DNA of 16,032 nucleotides from an uncultured Bacteriovorax sp. GTDB lineage: Bacteria; Bdellovibrionota; Bacteriovoracia; Bacteriovoracales; Bacteriovoracaceae. The notes under the pieces were generated by a model. It saw only the letters and a program-made list of their open reading frames with translations. It did not search any database and had not been told where the DNA came from. Of this stretch, positions 15,740 to 16,032 are shown piece after piece; the stretch's first letter is position 1; every line of letters begins with the position of its first letter. The translations under genes and the position numbers were made by a program. The stretch spans positions 1-16,032 of the forward strand of contig CAMLMH010000019.1 of the NCBI GenBank assembly GCA_946481315.1, in the 5' to 3' direction.

Positions 15740-15768
15740 TTGACTTATGATCTCTAGTTGATTAAATT
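15740..15768 (+). promoter_or_regulatory. Candidate promoter of the tRNA-Ala/rRNA unit
   Basis: TTGACT (15740-15745) matches five of six -35 bases and lies 17 bases from TAAATT (15763-15768), a four-of-six -10. The predicted start near 15775 leaves about 60 bases of leader before the tRNA. An AT-rich hairpin (15812-15817 with 15825-15830) followed by TTTTT lies in that leader, directly before the tRNA. Confidence 0.5.
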
Positions 15769-15835
15769 CCTCTTCACCTTGAAACGAGAACTGATTACGA
15801 AGCTTACGATTTCTTATCTATAAAATAAGATTTTT

Positions 15836-15911
15836 GGGCGTGTAGCTCAGCTGGGAGAGCATCTGCCTTGCACGCAGAGGGTCGCAGGTTCGATCCCTGT
15901 CATGTCCACCA
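15836..15911 (+). tRNA. tRNA-Ala (anticodon TGC)
   Basis: This is a 76-base cloverleaf with encoded CCA (15909-15911). The acceptor stem GGGCGTG pairs with CATGTCC (two G-U wobbles). The anticodon stem 15862-15866/15874-15878 closes the loop CTTGCAC with TGC at 15869-15871. GGTTCGATCCC gives the T arm. The isotype is set by the anticodon. In many bacteria this tRNA gene lies between 16S and 23S rRNA, but here protein-coding DNA and a promoter lie upstream. Confidence 0.97.
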
Positions 15912-15925
15912 TTTTTCTTTCAGGT

Positions 15926-15939
15926 TGTTCTTTAAAATT
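15926..15939 (+). promoter_or_regulatory. boxA-like rRNA antitermination element
   Basis: TGTTCTTTAAAATT closely resembles the boxA of enterobacterial rRNA spacers and leaders (TGCTCTTTAA core), the binding site of the NusB-NusE complex. It lies 15 bases after the tRNA CCA end. Confidence 0.55.
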
Positions 15940-15957
15940 CAAATAGAGTTAAAAGAT

Positions 15958-15979
15958 TTTGAAGCCGCAAGGCTTCGAA
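15958..15979 (+). other. GNRA-capped RNA hairpin
   Basis: GAAGCC (15961-15966) and GGCTTC (15971-15976) pair around a GCAA tetraloop, with up to three more weak pairs outside. No T-run follows, so it is not an intrinsic terminator. It may be a processing or structural element of the rRNA precursor. Confidence 0.55.
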
Positions 15980-16032
15980 TTCAAGATGAGAAAGGTCCCA
16001 AACAAAAAATACTCGACGTAACTATTCAGTCA

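Larger units (their letters stand above)
15912..16032 (+). other. Probable rRNA leader/spacer after tRNA-Ala
   Basis: No coding frame is convincing here. The stretch carries a boxA-like sequence and a GNRA-capped hairpin, which suggests that an rRNA gene follows beyond the window. Nothing in the visible bases is itself recognisable as mature 16S or 23S sequence. Confidence 0.5.

Noticed and set aside
15812..15835. Six-base-pair AT-rich hairpin plus TTTTT just before the tRNA
   Set aside because: Too weak to call as a terminator or attenuator; a leader or processing element is as likely, and the tRNA follows at once.
1..16032. CRISPR arrays, insertion sequences, phage genes or attachment sites
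   Set aside because: No spaced direct repeats, transposase-like frames or long terminal inverted repeats were seen; the window reads as ordinary chromosomal respiratory DNA.

Overview
The window is a chromosomal segment devoted mostly to aerobic respiration. It comes from an AT-rich Gram-negative bacterium. Lipoprotein signals, a split cytochrome b, multihaem c-type cytochromes and a CtaA-CtaB fusion next to an aa3-type oxidase operon suggest a Bdellovibrionota or 'delta'-type lineage, possibly the Bacteriovorax/Peredibacter group. This is an inference from gene content, not a phylogenetic result.

Layout. (1) Bases 1-5625, plus strand: the 3' end of a bc-complex operon. It holds the tail of the cytochrome b N-terminal subunit, the cytochrome b C-terminal subunit, and a 937-residue membrane-anchored coiled-coil cytochrome c with eight CxxCH motifs. 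These are followed by a cytochrome oxidase subunit III, a 69-residue CPSC membrane protein, a DUF420/CtaM-like oxidase assembly protein and a 62-residue charged protein. (2) Bases 5612-7868, minus strand: two overlapping genes, tryptophan 2,3-dioxygenase then a kynureninase-like PLP enzyme. They run convergently into operon 1. (3) Bases 8004-9830, plus: a fused haem A synthase/haem O synthase, divergent from the dioxygenase. (4) Bases 9929-14997, plus: coxB, coxA, a second subunit III, a dihaem cytochrome c lipoprotein, SCO and subunit IV, closed by a strong intrinsic terminator. (5) Bases 15063-15638, minus: a cyclophilin-type lipoprotein. (6) From 15740: a promoter, tRNA-Ala(TGC), a boxA-like element and a GNRA hairpin, which look like the front of an rRNA transcription unit continuing past the window.

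How the genes work together. Quinol electrons would pass through the split cytochrome b complex to the octahaem cytochrome. They would then go, perhaps via the dihaem lipoprotein, to CuA of CoxB and to the haem a/a3-CuB centres of CoxA. CtaAB makes haem A. SCO and the DUF420 protein, and possibly the CPSC protein, would serve copper delivery and assembly. The kynurenine pair turns tryptophan towards anthranilate or downstream products using O2.

Most noteworthy points: CoxA has all metal ligands and the D-channel/helix VI residues but has Phe where the K-channel lysine should be. There are two dissimilar subunit III genes, one without the conserved Glu of the core helix. A small CPSC protein is translationally coupled between two oxidase genes. 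A tRNA-Ala precedes a boxA-like rRNA signal with no 16S gene upstream.
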